Source: Streptomyces sp. SUK 48 (lineage in GTDB: Bacteria > Actinomycetota > Actinomycetes > Streptomycetales > Streptomycetaceae). From it: 64,000 bases of DNA. Of the stretch, positions 34,943 through 44,775 are shown one piece after another (the stretch's first letter is position 1; each line of letters begins with the position of its first letter). The DNA lies in contig NZ_CP045740.1 in NCBI RefSeq assembly GCF_009650765.1, forward strand, positions 7,478,001 through 7,542,000, written 5' to 3'. The notes under the pieces are model-generated. The model saw only the letters and a list, made by a program, of their open reading frames with translations. It was not told the origin of the DNA and did not search any database. Both the position numbers and the translations under genes were made by a program.

Positions 34943-37272
34943 CCGCTCCCGCGACCGGTCCGGTCCGTCGCCGGCTCACCGTGCACGGCACCGTGCAGGG
35001 GGTGGGCTTCCGGCCGTATGTGCACCGCCTGGCCGCCGAGACGGGCCTGGCCGGGTTCGTCGGCAACACCGGCGACGGCGTGCTGATCGAGGTCGAGGGC
35101 CCGGCGGCGGAGGTGGCCCGGTTCTGCGACCTGCTGGCCCACCGGCCCCCGCCGCTGGCCACGGTGACCCGCGTCGCCCACGAGGAACTGCCCGCCACCG
35201 GAGCCGCCGGACCCTTCGCGATCCGCTCCACCGAACGGGCGAGCGGCCGCACCCAGCTCCCGCCCGACACCGCGACCTGCGCCGACTGCCTGCGCGAACT
35301 CGCCGACCCGGGAGACCGCAGACACCGGCACCCGTTCGTCACCTGCACCCACTGCGGCCCCCGCTTCACCATCGCCACCGGCATGCCGTACGACCGGGCG
35401 GCCACCACCATGGCCGGCTTCCCGATGTGCCCCGACTGCGCCCGGGAGTACGGCGATCCCGCCGACCGGCGCTTCCACGCCCAGCCCGTCGCCTGCCCCG
35501 GCTGCGGCCCCCGCCTCACCCTGACGGGCCCCGGCGTCCGCCCGGCGCGGGACGCGGACGCGCTCGCGGCGGCCCGTCAACTGCTCGCCGCCGGACGGAT
35601 CGTGGCCGTCAAGGGGCTCGGCGGCTACCACCTGGCCTGCGACGCCACCGACCCGCGGGCCGTCGCCACGCTGCGCGAGCGCAAGGAGCGCGGCGGCAAG
35701 GCGTTCGCCGTGATGTGCGCCGATCTCCCGGCCGCCGAGGGGCTCGCGGTCCTGACCCCGGCCGAGCGCGCCGCCCTGACCGGGCCCCGCCGCCCCATCG
35801 TGCTGGTGCGCCGCCGCACCCCCGCCGGGGACCTCGCCGACCAGGTCTGCCCGGGCAGCCCGCACCTCGGGATCATGCTGCCCTACACCCCCGTGCACAC
35901 CCTGCTGTTCGGACTGCCCGGCGATCCGCCGGGGCCCCGGGCGCTGGTCATGACCAGCGGCAACCGCTCCGGCGAACCCATCGTCACCGACGACACCGAG
36001 GCCCGCGCCCGGCTCGCCGGACTCGCCGACGCCTGGCTCGCCCACGACCGGCCCATCGCCGCGCCCTGCGACGACTCCCTGCTGCGGGTGCGCCCCGACG
36101 GCACCGAACAGGTGCTGCGCCGCTCGCGCGGCTACGTCCCGCGCCCTGTGCGGCTGCCGGTCCCGGTGCGGCCCGCGCTCGCGGTCGGCGGCGACCTGAA
36201 GAACGTGCCCTGCCTCGGCGAGGGCGACCTCGCCTGGTTCGGGCCGCACATCGGCGACATGGGCGACCTGGCCACCCTGGACGCCGCCCGGCGGGCCGAA
36301 CGGCAGCTGAGCCGGCTCACCCACATCACCCCCGGGCTGATCGCCGCCGACCGGCACCCCGGGTACCACTCCACCGGCTGGGCCCGCAGACGCGCGGGCG
36401 CCCGGCTCCCGCTGCGGCTCGTCCAGCACCACCACGCCCATATCGCCTCCGCCATGGCCGAACACGGCCTCGACGGCACCACCCCGGTCATCGGGGTCGC
36501 CTTCGACGGCACCGGATACGGCGACGACGGCACCGTGTGGGGCGGCGAGATCCTGCTCGCCGACTACACCGGCTACCGCCGCTTCGCCCACCTGGCCCCC
36601 GCCCCGCTGCCCGGCGGCGACGCGGGCGTGGCCAACCCTTGTCGGCTGGCCCTGGCCCGGCTGTGGGCCGCGGGCCTGCCCTGGGACCCCGAACTGCCCA
36701 GCGTCACCGCCTGCTCCCCGAGCGAACTCACCCTCCTGCGCCAGCAGTTGGACCGCCGGGTAGCCTGCGTGCCCACCTCCAGCATGGGCCGCCTCTTCGA
36801 CGCCGTCGCCTCCCTCGCGGGCGTGTGCCACCGCGCCGGATACGAGGCACAGGCCGCGCTGGAGCTGGAGGCCGCGGCCCTCGACGCACGGGGCGCGGAC
36901 GCGGTGGCGTACCCCTTCGGCCTCACCGGCGGCGCCACCCTCGCCTGCGACCCCGCGCCGATGCTGCGCGCGCTGCTCGCCGACCGCCGCCGGCGCACCC
37001 CGGCCCCGGTCCTCGCGGCCCGCTTCCACCGGGGCGTGGCCCGCGCCGTCACCGAGATCTGCCGCCGGGCCCGCGGCGCGACCGGCCTCGGCACAGTCGC
37101 CCTCACCGGCGGGGTGTTCGCCAACGCCCTGCTGGAGGAGACGTGCACGACCCTGCTGCGTGCCGACGGCTTCAGGGTCCTGCGGCACGGCGAAGTACCC
37201 CCGAACGACGGCGGGCTGGCGCTCGGCCAGCTGATGGCCGCGGCCACCGCACCCCACCACGAGACGGAGTGA
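34939..37272 (+). CDS. hypF: HypF, carbamoyltransferase
   Basis: A 777-residue enzyme that makes HypE-thiocarbamate for the CN ligands. Domains in order: acylphosphatase (GTVQGVGFRPYVHRLA, about 10-95), two zinc-finger pairs (CADCLREL...CTHCGPRF and CPDCAREY...CPGCGPRL, 115-195), YrdC-like (GLGGYHLACDA, TSGNRSGEPIV), and the Kae1-like carbamoyltransferase domain (LVQHHHAHIASAMAEH, VAFDGTGYGDDG). Full length, no defect. Confidence 0.95.
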   Translation: MTAPATGPVRRRLTVHGTVQGVGFRPYVHRLAAETGLAGFVGNTGDGVLIEVEGPAAEVARFCDLLAHRPPPLATVTRVAHEELPATGAAGPFAIRSTERASGRTQLPPDTATCADCLRELADPGDRRHRHPFVTCTHCGPRFTIATGMPYDRAATTMAGFPMCPDCAREYGDPADRRFHAQPVACPGCGPRLTLTGPGVRPARDADALAAARQLLAAGRIVAVKGLGGYHLACDATDPRAVATLRERKERGGKAFAVMCADLPAAEGLAVLTPAERAALTGPRRPIVLVRRRTPAGDLADQVCPGSPHLGIMLPYTPVHTLLFGLPGDPPGPRALVMTSGNRSGEPIVTDDTEARARLAGLADAWLAHDRPIAAPCDDSLLRVRPDGTEQVLRRSRGYVPRPVRLPVPVRPALAVGGDLKNVPCLGEGDLAWFGPHIGDMGDLATLDAARRAERQLSRLTHITPGLIAADRHPGYHSTGWARRRAGARLPLRLVQHHHAHIASAMAEHGLDGTTPVIGVAFDGTGYGDDGTVWGGEILLADYTGYRRFAHLAPAPLPGGDAGVANPCRLALARLWAAGLPWDPELPSVTACSPSELTLLRQQLDRRVACVPTSSMGRLFDAVASLAGVCHRAGYEAQAALELEAAALDARGADAVAYPFGLTGGATLACDPAPMLRALLADRRRRTPAPVLAARFHRGVARAVTEICRRARGATGLGTVALTGGVFANALLEETCTTLLRADGFRVLRHGEVPPNDGGLALGQLMAAATAPHHETE

Positions 37273-37275
37273 GCC

Positions 37276-37566
37276 ATGTGTCTGGCAGTGCCCGGCAAGG
37301 TCGTGTCCATCGACCACCAGGCCGACCCCCTCACCGGCCTGATCGACTTCGGCGGCGTCCAGAAGCAGGCATGCCTGGAGTACCTGCCCGATGTACGGGT
37401 CGGCGAGTACGTGATCGTGCACGTCGGCTTCGCGCTCCAGCGCCTCGACGAGGAGTCGGCCCGCGCCTCCTTGGAGCTCTTCGATCAACTCGGGCTGCTG
37501 GACGAGGAGTTCGGCGATGCCTGGGAGCAGGCGGCCCGCCAGGAGAACGAGAGTGAGGCCCGGTGA
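37276..37566 (+). CDS. hypC: HypC, hydrogenase assembly chaperone
   Basis: A 96-residue HypC/HupF chaperone beginning [12 protein letters not shown]; the Cys after the initiator Met contacts the iron centre and HypD. It carries the Fe(CN)2CO moiety to the large subunit. It starts three bases after hypF and overlaps hypD by GTGA. A glutamate-rich C-terminus is present as in related proteins. Confidence 0.95.
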   Translation: MCLAVPGKVVSIDHQADPLTGLIDFGGVQKQACLEYLPDVRVGEYVIVHVGFALQRLDEESARASLELFDQLGLLDEEFGDAWEQAARQENESEAR

Positions 37567-38705
37567 AGTACATCGAGGAGTTCCACGACCCCGAGCGCGC
37601 CCGCCGGCTGCTGGACGAGATCCACGCCACGGCCACCCGCCCCTGGGCCCTGATGGAGGTCTGCGGCGGCCAGACCCACTCCATCATCCGGCACGGCATC
37701 GACCAACTCCTGCCGGAGAATGTCGAGTTGATCCACGGACCCGGCTGCCCGGTGTGCGTCACCCCGCTGGACGTCATCGACAAGGCCCTGGACATCGCCG
37801 CCCGCCCCGAGGTGATCTTCTGCTCCTTCGGGGACATGCTGCGGGTGCCCGGCACCGACCGCGACCTGTTCCGGGTCAAGGGCGAGGGCGGCGACGTACG
37901 CGTGGTGTACTCCCCGCTGGACGCGCTCGAGATCGCCCGCAAGAACCCCGGCCGGCAGGTGGTGTTCTTCGCCATCGGCTTCGAGACCACCGCCCCCGCC
38001 AACGCCATGGCCGTCCACCAGGCCCGCCGCCTGGGCCTCGGCAACTTCAGCCTGCTGGTCTCCCATGTCCGGGTCCCCCCGGCCATCGAGGCGATCATGA
38101 CCGCGCCCAGCTGCCGGGTGCAGGGCTTCCTCGCCGCCGGACACGTGTGCAGCGTGATGGGCACCGCCGAGTACCCGGACCTCGCGAAGAAGCACCGCGT
38201 CCCCGTCGTCGTCACCGGCTTCGAACCCCTCGACATCCTGGAGGGCATCCGGCGCGCCGTGCGCCAGCTGGAGCGCGGCGAGCACCGGGTGGAGAACGCC
38301 TATCCGCGGGCCGTGCGCGAGCAGGGCAACCCGGCCGCCCTGCGCATGCTGGAGGAGGTCTTCGAGGTCGCCGACCGCAACTGGCGGGGCATCGGCCCGA
38401 TCCCGGCCAGCGGCTGGCGGCTGACCGACGCCTTTCGCGAACACGACGCCGAGCACCGCTTCGACGTCTCCGGCATCCGCACCGAGGAACCGGCCGTGTG
38501 CCGGGCCGGCGAGGTCCTCCAGGGCCTGATCAAGCCGACCGAGTGCGAGGCGTTCGGCACGGCCTGCACCCCGCGCACCCCGCTCGGCGCCACCATGGTC
38601 TCCAATGAGGGCGCCTGCGCCGCCTACTACCTCTACCGCCGTATGAACGCCCCGGCACCGCAGGGATCGCGCATCCCGCGGGAGGAGATGAACCCCGTTG
38701 GCTGA
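37563..38705 (+). CDS. hypD: HypD, Fe(CN)2CO scaffold
   Basis: A 380-residue Fe-S protein on which the active-site iron is assembled. Seen: [40 protein letters not shown] and a C-terminal cysteine cluster ([27 protein letters not shown]). Length and motifs are standard. It overlaps hypC at the start (GTG) and hypE at the end by eight bases. Confidence 0.95.
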   Translation: MKYIEEFHDPERARRLLDEIHATATRPWALMEVCGGQTHSIIRHGIDQLLPENVELIHGPGCPVCVTPLDVIDKALDIAARPEVIFCSFGDMLRVPGTDRDLFRVKGEGGDVRVVYSPLDALEIARKNPGRQVVFFAIGFETTAPANAMAVHQARRLGLGNFSLLVSHVRVPPAIEAIMTAPSCRVQGFLAAGHVCSVMGTAEYPDLAKKHRVPVVVTGFEPLDILEGIRRAVRQLERGEHRVENAYPRAVREQGNPAALRMLEEVFEVADRNWRGIGPIPASGWRLTDAFREHDAEHRFDVSGIRTEEPAVCRAGEVLQGLIKPTECEAFGTACTPRTPLGATMVSNEGACAAYYLYRRMNAPAPQGSRIPREEMNPVG

Positions 38706-39795
38706 CCTCGCCACCCCCGCCGCCGCGACCGCCACCCCCGAGTCCGCCGTCGACCCGGCGAACTGGACCTGCCCCGCCCCGCTGCGCGACCAGCCGGTCG
38801 TCGTCATGGGCCACGGCGGCGGCGGTGCGCTCTCCGCCGAGCTGATCGAGCAGGTCTTCGCCCCGGCCTACGGCAACCCGCTCCTCGCCGGCCTCGCCGA
38901 CTCCGCCGTGTTCGACCTCGGCGGCGCCCGTCTCGCCTTCTCCACCGACTCCTACGTCGTACGGCCCCTGTTCTTTCCCGGCGGCAGCCTCGGCGACCTC
39001 GCCGTCAACGGCACCGTCAACGACCTCGCGATGAGCGGCGCCCGGCCCGCCTTCCTCTCCACCGCCTTCGTCCTGGAGGAGGGCGTGGAACTGGCCGTGG
39101 TCGGGCGGATCGCGCGCGCGATCGGCGCCGCCGCGCGGGCCGCGGACGTCACCGTGGCCACCGGCGACACCAAGGTGGTGGAGTCCGGGCACGGCGACGG
39201 CGTCTACGTCACCACCGCTGGTGTCGGCCTGGTCCCCGAGGGTGTCGACATCCGCCCCCAGCGTGCCCGGCCCGGCGACGCGGTGATCGTCAGCGGGCCG
39301 CTCGGACAGCACGGCGTGGCCGTCATGAGCGTGCGCGAGGGCCTGGAGTTCGGCGTCGGGATCACCTCCGACACCGCCCCGCTGGCCGGTCTGGTCGCGG
39401 CCATGCTGGCGGTCACCAAGGACCTGCACGTCCTGCGCGACCCCACCCGGGGCGGCCTCGGCGCCTCCCTGAACGAGATCGCCCGCGCCTCCGGCACCGG
39501 TGTGCGGCTGCGCGACCGGGCGATCCCGGTCCCCGAGGAGGTCGCGAACGCCTGCGGCTTCCTGGGCCTGGACCCGCTGTACGTCGCCAACGAGGGCCGG
39601 CTCGTCGCCTTCGTACCGCCCGAGCACGCCGAGGCGGTGCTCGCCGCCATGCACGCCCACCCGCAGGGCACCGGCGCGGCGCTGATCGGCGAGTGCGTGG
39701 CCGACCATCCGGGCATGGTCGTCGTCGCCACCGGCCTCGGCGGCACCCGGGTCGTGGACCTGCCGCTGGGCGAGCAGCTGCCCCGGATCTGCTGA
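38698..39795 (+). CDS. hypE: HypE, carbamoyl dehydratase
   Basis: A 365-residue PurM-like enzyme that dehydrates its own C-terminal thiocarbamate to thiocyanate. It ends in LPRIC, the required C-terminal cysteine. [40 protein letters not shown] and [16 protein letters not shown] are typical. The start is TTG at 38698 with GGAGGAG upstream, overlapping hypD; this rare start may keep its level below that of its partners. Confidence 0.95.
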   Translation: MADLATPAAATATPESAVDPANWTCPAPLRDQPVVVMGHGGGGALSAELIEQVFAPAYGNPLLAGLADSAVFDLGGARLAFSTDSYVVRPLFFPGGSLGDLAVNGTVNDLAMSGARPAFLSTAFVLEEGVELAVVGRIARAIGAAARAADVTVATGDTKVVESGHGDGVYVTTAGVGLVPEGVDIRPQRARPGDAVIVSGPLGQHGVAVMSVREGLEFGVGITSDTAPLAGLVAAMLAVTKDLHVLRDPTRGGLGASLNEIARASGTGVRLRDRAIPVPEEVANACGFLGLDPLYVANEGRLVAFVPPEHAEAVLAAMHAHPQGTGAALIGECVADHPGMVVVATGLGGTRVVDLPLGEQLPRIC

Positions 39796-39814
39796 CCGGG
39801 AGCGGTACGGAAAG

Positions 39815-39850
39815 GGTCCGGCCCCCGCCGTCCTCGGCGGGGGCCGGACC
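39815..39850. terminator. Perfect 16-bp terminator between the two hydrogenase operons
   Basis: Arms 39815-39830 and 39835-39850 are exact complements with a TCCT loop, located between hypE (rightward) and hypA (leftward), so it probably ends both operons. Confidence 0.85.
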
Positions 39851-39870
39851 TCTTGCCACGGGGCGGCTTC

Positions 39871-40212
39871 CTACGTATCGACGCCCGTGATCTCCAGCTC
39901 GCGTCCGCTGCGCAGCTCCTGGGAGGGGCGGTCGCAGTGCGGGCACCAGAAGAACGGCGGCATGCCCACCGCGAACTCCTCGGCGCACCCGTCGCACCAC
40001 GCCAGCGCGGGCACCGGCTCCACCACGAGCCGGGCGTCCGCGAGCGCCGTACCGTCGCGGGCCACCTCGAAGGCGAAGTCCAGCGCGTCGGGCACCACCC
40101 CGGACAGCTCGCCGACACGGACGGTCACCGCGGACACCCGGTCCGCACCGTCCGCGCGGGCGATCTCCTCGGCCTGCTCCACGATCGCCGACGCGATCGA
40201 CAGTTCGTGCAC
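39871..40212 (-). CDS. hypA: HypA, nickel metallochaperone
   Basis: A 113-residue protein beginning MHELSIASAIVEQ; the Met-His-Glu motif binds Ni2+. The zinc domain has two pairs, WCDGCAEEF and WCPHCDRPS, spaced as in HypA/HybF. It works with HypB, encoded on the opposite strand. Last gene of the structural operon, eight bases after the preceding small gene. Confidence 0.95.
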   Translation of the reverse strand: MHELSIASAIVEQAEEIARADGADRVSAVTVRVGELSGVVPDALDFAFEVARDGTALADARLVVEPVPALAWCDGCAEEFAVGMPPFFWCPHCDRPSQELRSGRELEITGVDT

Positions 40213-40219
40213 GGCCGCC

Positions 40220-40408
40220 TCAGGGGTAGCGCCGGTTCGCGCCCGGCCCGCCGGTCATCCGGAAGATCCGCAACTCCCTCATGATGCCCGGGAGTTCCTT
40301 GATGACCAGGACGGTGATCACACCGCCGGCCAGCCCGGCCTGGAGCAGCAGCAGCTGCCGTCCGGAGATCCCCGATCGCGTGCGTCTTCTGCGTCTGCAC
40401 TCGCTCAT
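40220..40408 (-). CDS. Small single-span membrane protein of the hydrogenase operon
   Basis: A 62-residue protein: basic N-terminus (CRRRRRTRSG), one helix (LLLLQAGLAGGVITVLVI) and a short tail KELPGIMRELRIFRMTG. The LPGIMRELRIFRM tail resembles the small DUF6893-type proteins found in actinobacterial operons. A GTG at 40417 is an alternative start. Position between hydrogenase genes suggests it tethers or assists the enzyme at the membrane; this is inference only. Confidence 0.6.
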   Translation of the reverse strand: MSECRRRRRTRSGISGRQLLLLQAGLAGGVITVLVIKELPGIMRELRIFRMTGGPGANRRYP

Positions 40409-40428
40409 GTCGGTCACTTTCCGTTCTC

Positions 40429-40635
40429 TCAGCCGGGCGAGATGTTCGGCATGCTCTCGCCCAGGGCGTCATGCCGCTTCCAGTGGATACCGGTGGAGCG
40501 GCGCGCGTCGGAGCTGCCGTCCCGGTGGTGTCCGGTCTGCTCCTGGTACGGGCCCTTGTTGCCCTGGTGCAGTCCGGGAACATGGCTCGGGGTGTCGGGC
40601 TTCGCCTCCGGGCGGCCCACTCGGATGGTGCCCAT
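40429..40635 (-). CDS. Small hydrophilic protein of the hydrogenase operon
   Basis: A 68-residue soluble protein (MGTIRVGRPEAKPDTPSHVP...SMPNISPG), rich in Gly, His and Pro, with AAGGAGAG before the ATG. No family is recognised. It is embedded between DUF5947 and the membrane peptide in one leftward operon. Short proteins at this position recur in group 1h clusters, as far as I recall, so it is likely functional. Confidence 0.62.
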   Translation of the reverse strand: MGTIRVGRPEAKPDTPSHVPGLHQGNKGPYQEQTGHHRDGSSDARRSTGIHWKRHDALGESMPNISPG

Positions 40636-40661
40636 GTCCGCTCTCCTTCCAGGCCGTACGG

Positions 40662-41258
40662 CTACGACCGTTCGGTGAGGTCCCTGAAGAACTGTTCTAC
40701 GGCGGCCCAGACCTCCCCGCCACCGGAGAGGCCCCGCCACTCGCGGCGGACCACCGCCGTCATCCGGAAACAGTCGTCGACCGGCACGATCCAGTGCTCC
40801 GTGAGGCCCCGCACGGTGTTCACCAGCAGTGCCTCCACGTCCGGGGCCATGGCCGCCACCTGCGGGACCTCGGCCGCCAGCCGCCGCCAGGCGTCCGCGT
40901 CCACCTCCCAGCGCATCGCCCCGGCCGGGCTCGGCCCCTGCGCCGTGACCGCCCCGTCGGAGCGCGGCACGAAGAACACCAGCCCCACCGGGACGCCCAG
41001 CACCGCGGTGTCGACCGGCGGGAGCCGCAGCCGGCGCCGGGGCACCAGCCGGTAGCGGCCCTCGCCCGCCGCGCCGTCCGCGAACAGCACCGAGCAGGGG
41101 CCGCACACACAGCGCACCTCGGCGGCCCCGGTGTCGTACAGATGAGGGTGCTCGTCCGCCACCCGGGCCGCGCACAGCTCGCAGTGCTCCGCGTCGGCCG
41201 TGGCCGCGCGGTCGGCGGCGGAGCGGATGACCCGGGCGAGTGCCCCGTCCGCGCTCAC
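40662..41258 (-). CDS. DUF5947-like hydrogenase-operon protein
   Basis: A 198-residue protein with HCELCAARV at about residue 25 and VCGPCSVLF at about 50, a Cys4 site suited to zinc or rubredoxin-type iron. The rest is an alpha/beta domain ending in EQFFRDLTERS. Its GTG overlaps the NifU-like stop (GTGA). DUF5947 proteins occur with actinobacterial [NiFe] hydrogenases; the biochemical role is unknown, perhaps cluster assembly or electron transfer. Confidence 0.72.
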   Translation of the reverse strand: MSADGALARVIRSAADRAATADAEHCELCAARVADEHPHLYDTGAAEVRCVCGPCSVLFADGAAGEGRYRLVPRRRLRLPPVDTAVLGVPVGLVFFVPRSDGAVTAQGPSPAGAMRWEVDADAWRRLAAEVPQVAAMAPDVEALLVNTVRGLTEHWIVPVDDCFRMTAVVRREWRGLSGGGEVWAAVEQFFRDLTERS

Positions 41259-41827
41259 CCGGCCTCCTGCGGCACGGACCGGCGCTTGATCGTGTTCAGC
41301 GGTACGAAGGCGGGGGCGGCCTTGCGCTCCTCGACGGCCTGCACGATCTCCACCTCGGTCAGCTCGGGGGCCACCGCGAGGACCGCCTCCCGGACCGCCG
41401 CGGCGATGTCCGCGGAGCCGCTCCCGCACCCACCGCCGCAGCCGCCCTTGGCGCCGCCGCCCGAGTCGAGCCGCACCCGTGCGATCTCGCCCTCGACCCC
41501 GGCCCACGTCAGGTCGCCGCCGCGCTCGCGCACCGCGGGCCGCAGCCGCTCCATCGCCCGCTCGGCCCGCTCGGCCAGGGGCTGCGGGTGCACCCCGTGC
41601 AGCACCATGAGGTGCCCGACCAGCTCGTCACCGGCCAGCCGCGCGCCCAGCCGCTCGTCCGCGCCGTCCAGGACGCGGGCGAGGGCCTCGCCGTAGACCT
41701 CGGTCAGCAGCCGCACCGCCTCCAGGGCCGGACCCGGTGTGTGCTCCAGACCGGCCAGCACCTCGTCGAGCCGGGCGAGCCGGGCCTCCACCGCCGGATC
41801 CGCCAGGCGTCCGGCCGGGTCAGCCAT
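41255..41827 (-). CDS. NifU-like C-terminal-domain protein
   Basis: A 190-residue protein. The N-terminal 110 residues are helical (LARLDEVLAGLEHTPGPALEAVRLLTEVYGEAL). The C-terminus resembles a NifU Fe-S scaffold domain (GGCGGGCGSGSADIAAAVREAVLAVAPELTEVEIV), with a Gly-Cys stretch C-x3-C instead of the usual C-x2-C. It overlaps the large-subunit stop by eight bases and the DUF5947 start. Likely helps build Fe-S clusters of the small subunit. Confidence 0.78.
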   Translation of the reverse strand: MADPAGRLADPAVEARLARLDEVLAGLEHTPGPALEAVRLLTEVYGEALARVLDGADERLGARLAGDELVGHLMVLHGVHPQPLAERAERAMERLRPAVRERGGDLTWAGVEGEIARVRLDSGGGAKGGCGGGCGSGSADIAAAVREAVLAVAPELTEVEIVQAVEERKAAPAFVPLNTIKRRSVPQEAG

Positions 41828-43613
41828 GGTTGGCCCCGTACGTCGGCGAGTGCACGGTGCTCAGGGTCTTGCCCTTGCCCATGTACATGTGGACACCGCA
41901 GGGCAGACAGGGGTCGAAGCTGCGCACCGTGCGCATGATGTCGACGCCCTTGAAGTCGTCGGGCCCGTTCTCCTCGAAGATCGGCTGGCCCATGACCGCG
42001 TCCTCGTAGGGACCGGGCGTGCCGTAGATGTCGCGGGGGCTGGCGTTCCACGGGGTCGGCGGGTACGGGTGGTAGTTGGCGATCTTCTTGTCCCGGATCA
42101 CCAGGTGGTGCGAGAGGACCCCGCGCACCGCCTCGTGGAAACCGCAGCCGATCGACTCGTCCGGCACCTCGAAGTTCTCGAAGACCTTGGTGTCGCCGCT
42201 CTGCAGCATCCCCATGGCCTCCTCCAGGAACTGCAGGGCCATGGCGGCGGCGTAGGCGATGAAGTACGGCCGGGCGCGGTCGCGTTCGAGGGTGTTGCTC
42301 CACTTCGGGATGCGCCACTCCAGGGTGGTCTCCGGCAGCTTCTCGCCCTTGGGCAGGGTGATGCGGATGCCGCCCCCGGTCGCCTTCACGTACGGGGTGT
42401 CCACCAGGCCGCTCAGCGCGGTCGACCAGAGCCGGGCGAGCGGGCCGCCGCCGGTGTCCAGGGCGAGGTGCTCGCCGGTGTCCGGGTGGTACCAGCGCGG
42501 GCTCATCACCCAGCTGTAGTTGCCCTGGAAGTCGCGCTTCTGCGGCACCGGGACCGTGGTCTGGTTCCACGGGTGGCGCATGTCGATCGGGTTGCCGAGC
42601 GGGTCGTGGGTGACGAACGGGTCCTCGTTGACCCAGTCCTCGTAGAACGAGCTGCCCAGCATGATGCGCAGTCCGAGGTTGATGTCGACCAGGTTGTTGG
42701 TGACCAGCTTGCCGTCCACCACGATGCCCGGGGTGACGTACATCGCCTTGCCCCACTCGTTCATGGTGGCGTACCGGTAGTCGACCACGTCCGGGTTCTG
42801 GAAGGCGCCCCAGCAGCCCAGCAGGATACGGCGCTTGCCGACCTCCTCGTAGCCCGGCAGCGCCTCGTAGAAGAAGTCGAAGACGTCGTCGTTCATCGCC
42901 ACCGCCTTCTTGACGAAGTCGATGACGCGCATCAGGCGGCTGAGGTAGTCGGTGAAGACGCTCGGCTGCGGCATCGTGCCGACGCCGCCCGGGTAGAGCG
43001 TGGAGGGGTGCACATGGCGCCCCTCCATCAGGCAGAACATCTCCCGGGTGATCCGGCTGACCTTCAGCGCCTCCTTGTAGACCTCGCCCTCGAAGGGGTT
43101 GAAGGCTTTCATGATCTCGGCGATGGTGCGGTAGCCGTGCACGTCCCCGCGGGGCGCGTCGGTGCGCTCGGCGCGGGCCAGCACCCCGGGGTTGGTGGCC
43201 TTGACCATCGCCTCGCAGAAGTCCACGAAGACCAGGTTGTCCTGGAAGATCGTGTGGTCGAAGATGTACTCCGCCGCCTCGCCCAGGTTGGTGATGTGCT
43301 CGGCCAGCTTCGGCGGCTTGACGCCGTAGGCCATCTGCTGGGCGTAGTTGGAGCAGGTGGTGTGGTTGTCGCCGCAGATGCCGCAGATCCGTGAGGTGAT
43401 GAACCCGGCGTCGCGCGGGTCCTTGCCCTTCATGAACACCGAGTAGCCGCGGAACAGCGACGAGGTGCTGTGGCACTCCACGACCTCACGGTTGGCGAAG
43501 TCGATCTTCGTGTAGATACCCAGGTTGCCGATGATCCGGGTGATCGGATCCCAGTTCATGTCCACGAGCTGGGCTGGTTTGCGTCCTGAGGTCCGCGCGT
43601 CGGTGGTGGTCAT
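41820..43613 (-). CDS. hhyL: Group 1h [NiFe] hydrogenase large subunit
   Basis: Catalytic subunit of 597 residues. The L1 motif RICGICGDNHTTC supplies Cys77 and Cys80; the L2 motif DPCLPCGVH (567-575) supplies Cys569 and Cys572. The 22 residues after His575 are the tail removed by the maturation protease. The sequence type (MNWDPITRIIGNLGIYTKIDF) is that of actinobacterial high-affinity hydrogenases that oxidise atmospheric H2. The small-subunit gene is upstream with 88 bases between. Confidence 0.95.
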   Translation of the reverse strand: MTTTDARTSGRKPAQLVDMNWDPITRIIGNLGIYTKIDFANREVVECHSTSSLFRGYSVFMKGKDPRDAGFITSRICGICGDNHTTCSNYAQQMAYGVKPPKLAEHITNLGEAAEYIFDHTIFQDNLVFVDFCEAMVKATNPGVLARAERTDAPRGDVHGYRTIAEIMKAFNPFEGEVYKEALKVSRITREMFCLMEGRHVHPSTLYPGGVGTMPQPSVFTDYLSRLMRVIDFVKKAVAMNDDVFDFFYEALPGYEEVGKRRILLGCWGAFQNPDVVDYRYATMNEWGKAMYVTPGIVVDGKLVTNNLVDINLGLRIMLGSSFYEDWVNEDPFVTHDPLGNPIDMRHPWNQTTVPVPQKRDFQGNYSWVMSPRWYHPDTGEHLALDTGGGPLARLWSTALSGLVDTPYVKATGGGIRITLPKGEKLPETTLEWRIPKWSNTLERDRARPYFIAYAAAMALQFLEEAMGMLQSGDTKVFENFEVPDESIGCGFHEAVRGVLSHHLVIRDKKIANYHPYPPTPWNASPRDIYGTPGPYEDAVMGQPIFEENGPDDFKGVDIMRTVRSFDPCLPCGVHMYMGKGKTLSTVHSPTYGANHG

Positions 43614-43701
43614 CTGCGGTACTGTCCCTCGCTGTTCGGGTCGGGCGGAGCGGATGGCGGAGCGTGCGGCGAAGTGGTGCGCGGGCCGGGGGAATACGGC
43701 G

Positions 43702-44775
43702 TCACGCGCGCCAGTGCGGGTTGTAACCGCTGGTCAGCTTCTGCTTGTTGTGCCGCCAGCGTGGCTCGTGGTTCACCATGTCGTTGGTGATGCCGCGCAG
43801 CCGGCGGATGACCGCTCCGTACGGCTTGATCACCATCGACGAGAGCGTGCCGCCCGGAGGCTCGTCCATGAACGGCATGAACGCGTCGGGGAAGCTGGGC
43901 ATGGTGCAGCCGATGCAGATGCCGCCGACGTTCGGGCAGCCGCCGATGCCGGACATCCAGCCCCGCTTGGGCACGTTGCAGTTGACGACCGGACCCCAGC
44001 AGCCCACCTTCACCTGGCACTTGGGGGAGTTGTAGTCCTTGGCGAAGTCGGCCTGCTCGTAGTACGCGGCCCGGTCGCAGCCCTCGTGCACGGTCTTGCC
44101 GAACAGCCACTGCGGCCGCAGCATGTGGTCCAGCGGCGGCGGGGGAGCGGTGCCGGCGGCGTGCTGGAGCACCCAGACCAGGGTCTCCATGAAGTTCTCC
44201 GGCTGGATCGGGCAGCCGGGCACGTTGACCACCGGAAGGCCCGAGCGCGCCTTGAACTCCCAGCCCAGGTAGTCCGCGAGGCCCATGCAGCCGGTCGGGT
44301 TGCCGGCCATGGCGTGGATGCCGCCGAACGTGGCGCAGGTACCGGCCGCGACCACCGCCCAGGCCCTGGGCGCGAGTTGGTCGATCCACCAGTTCAGGGT
44401 CTGCGGCTCACCGGTCGCGGGGTCGTTGCCGAACGACGTCCAGTAGCCGTCGCCCTCGATGATGTTCTGGTTCGGGATCGAGCCCTCGATCACCAGGATG
44501 AACGGCTCCAGCTCGCCGCGGGCCGCCTTGCGGTACGGCGCGAGGAAGTCCTCGCCGCCCAGGCTCGGGGAGAGGACCTTGTTGACGAGGTTGACCCTCG
44601 GCAGGCCCGGGATGAGGCCGAGCACCACGTCCTCGATGGACGGCTGCCCGGCGGCGGTCAGCGACACGGTGTCGCCGTCGCAACTCATGCCCTCGGAGAT
44701 CCACAGGATGGTGATCTCGTCGAAGCCCTCGGGGGCGTCGGCGCGGGCCTCGGTGGTACCGCTCTGTGTGGTCAT
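43702..44775 (-). CDS. hhyS: Group 1h [NiFe] hydrogenase small subunit
   Basis: Electron-transfer subunit of 357 residues without a Tat signal, so cytoplasmic-side. The proximal-cluster motif reads SCDGD (Cys32, Asp35) in place of the usual C-T-G-C; a 3Cys-1Asp proximal cluster is the known signature of group 1h (group 5) enzymes. Further cysteines: GTCATFGG, PGCPIQPENF, the HEGCDRA / KCQVKVGCWG / CNVPKRG set, and GGCPNVGGICIGCTMP. GGAGG precedes the ATG, which overlaps the stop of the upstream gene by ATGA. Confidence 0.95.
   Translation of the reverse strand: MTTQSGTTEARADAPEGFDEITILWISEGMSCDGDTVSLTAAGQPSIEDVVLGLIPGLPRVNLVNKVLSPSLGGEDFLAPYRKAARGELEPFILVIEGSIPNQNIIEGDGYWTSFGNDPATGEPQTLNWWIDQLAPRAWAVVAAGTCATFGGIHAMAGNPTGCMGLADYLGWEFKARSGLPVVNVPGCPIQPENFMETLVWVLQHAAGTAPPPPLDHMLRPQWLFGKTVHEGCDRAAYYEQADFAKDYNSPKCQVKVGCWGPVVNCNVPKRGWMSGIGGCPNVGGICIGCTMPSFPDAFMPFMDEPPGGTLSSMVIKPYGAVIRRLRGITNDMVNHEPRWRHNKQKLTSGYNPHWRA

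Noticed and set aside
34534..37488. Very long open frame antisense to hypF and neighbours (and similar long antisense frames at 4118-6382, 9027-11561, 15627-17921, 56529-59513).
   Set aside because: Such frames arise because GC-rich third positions leave few stops on the other strand; composition is low-complexity and the sense strand encodes well-known proteins.
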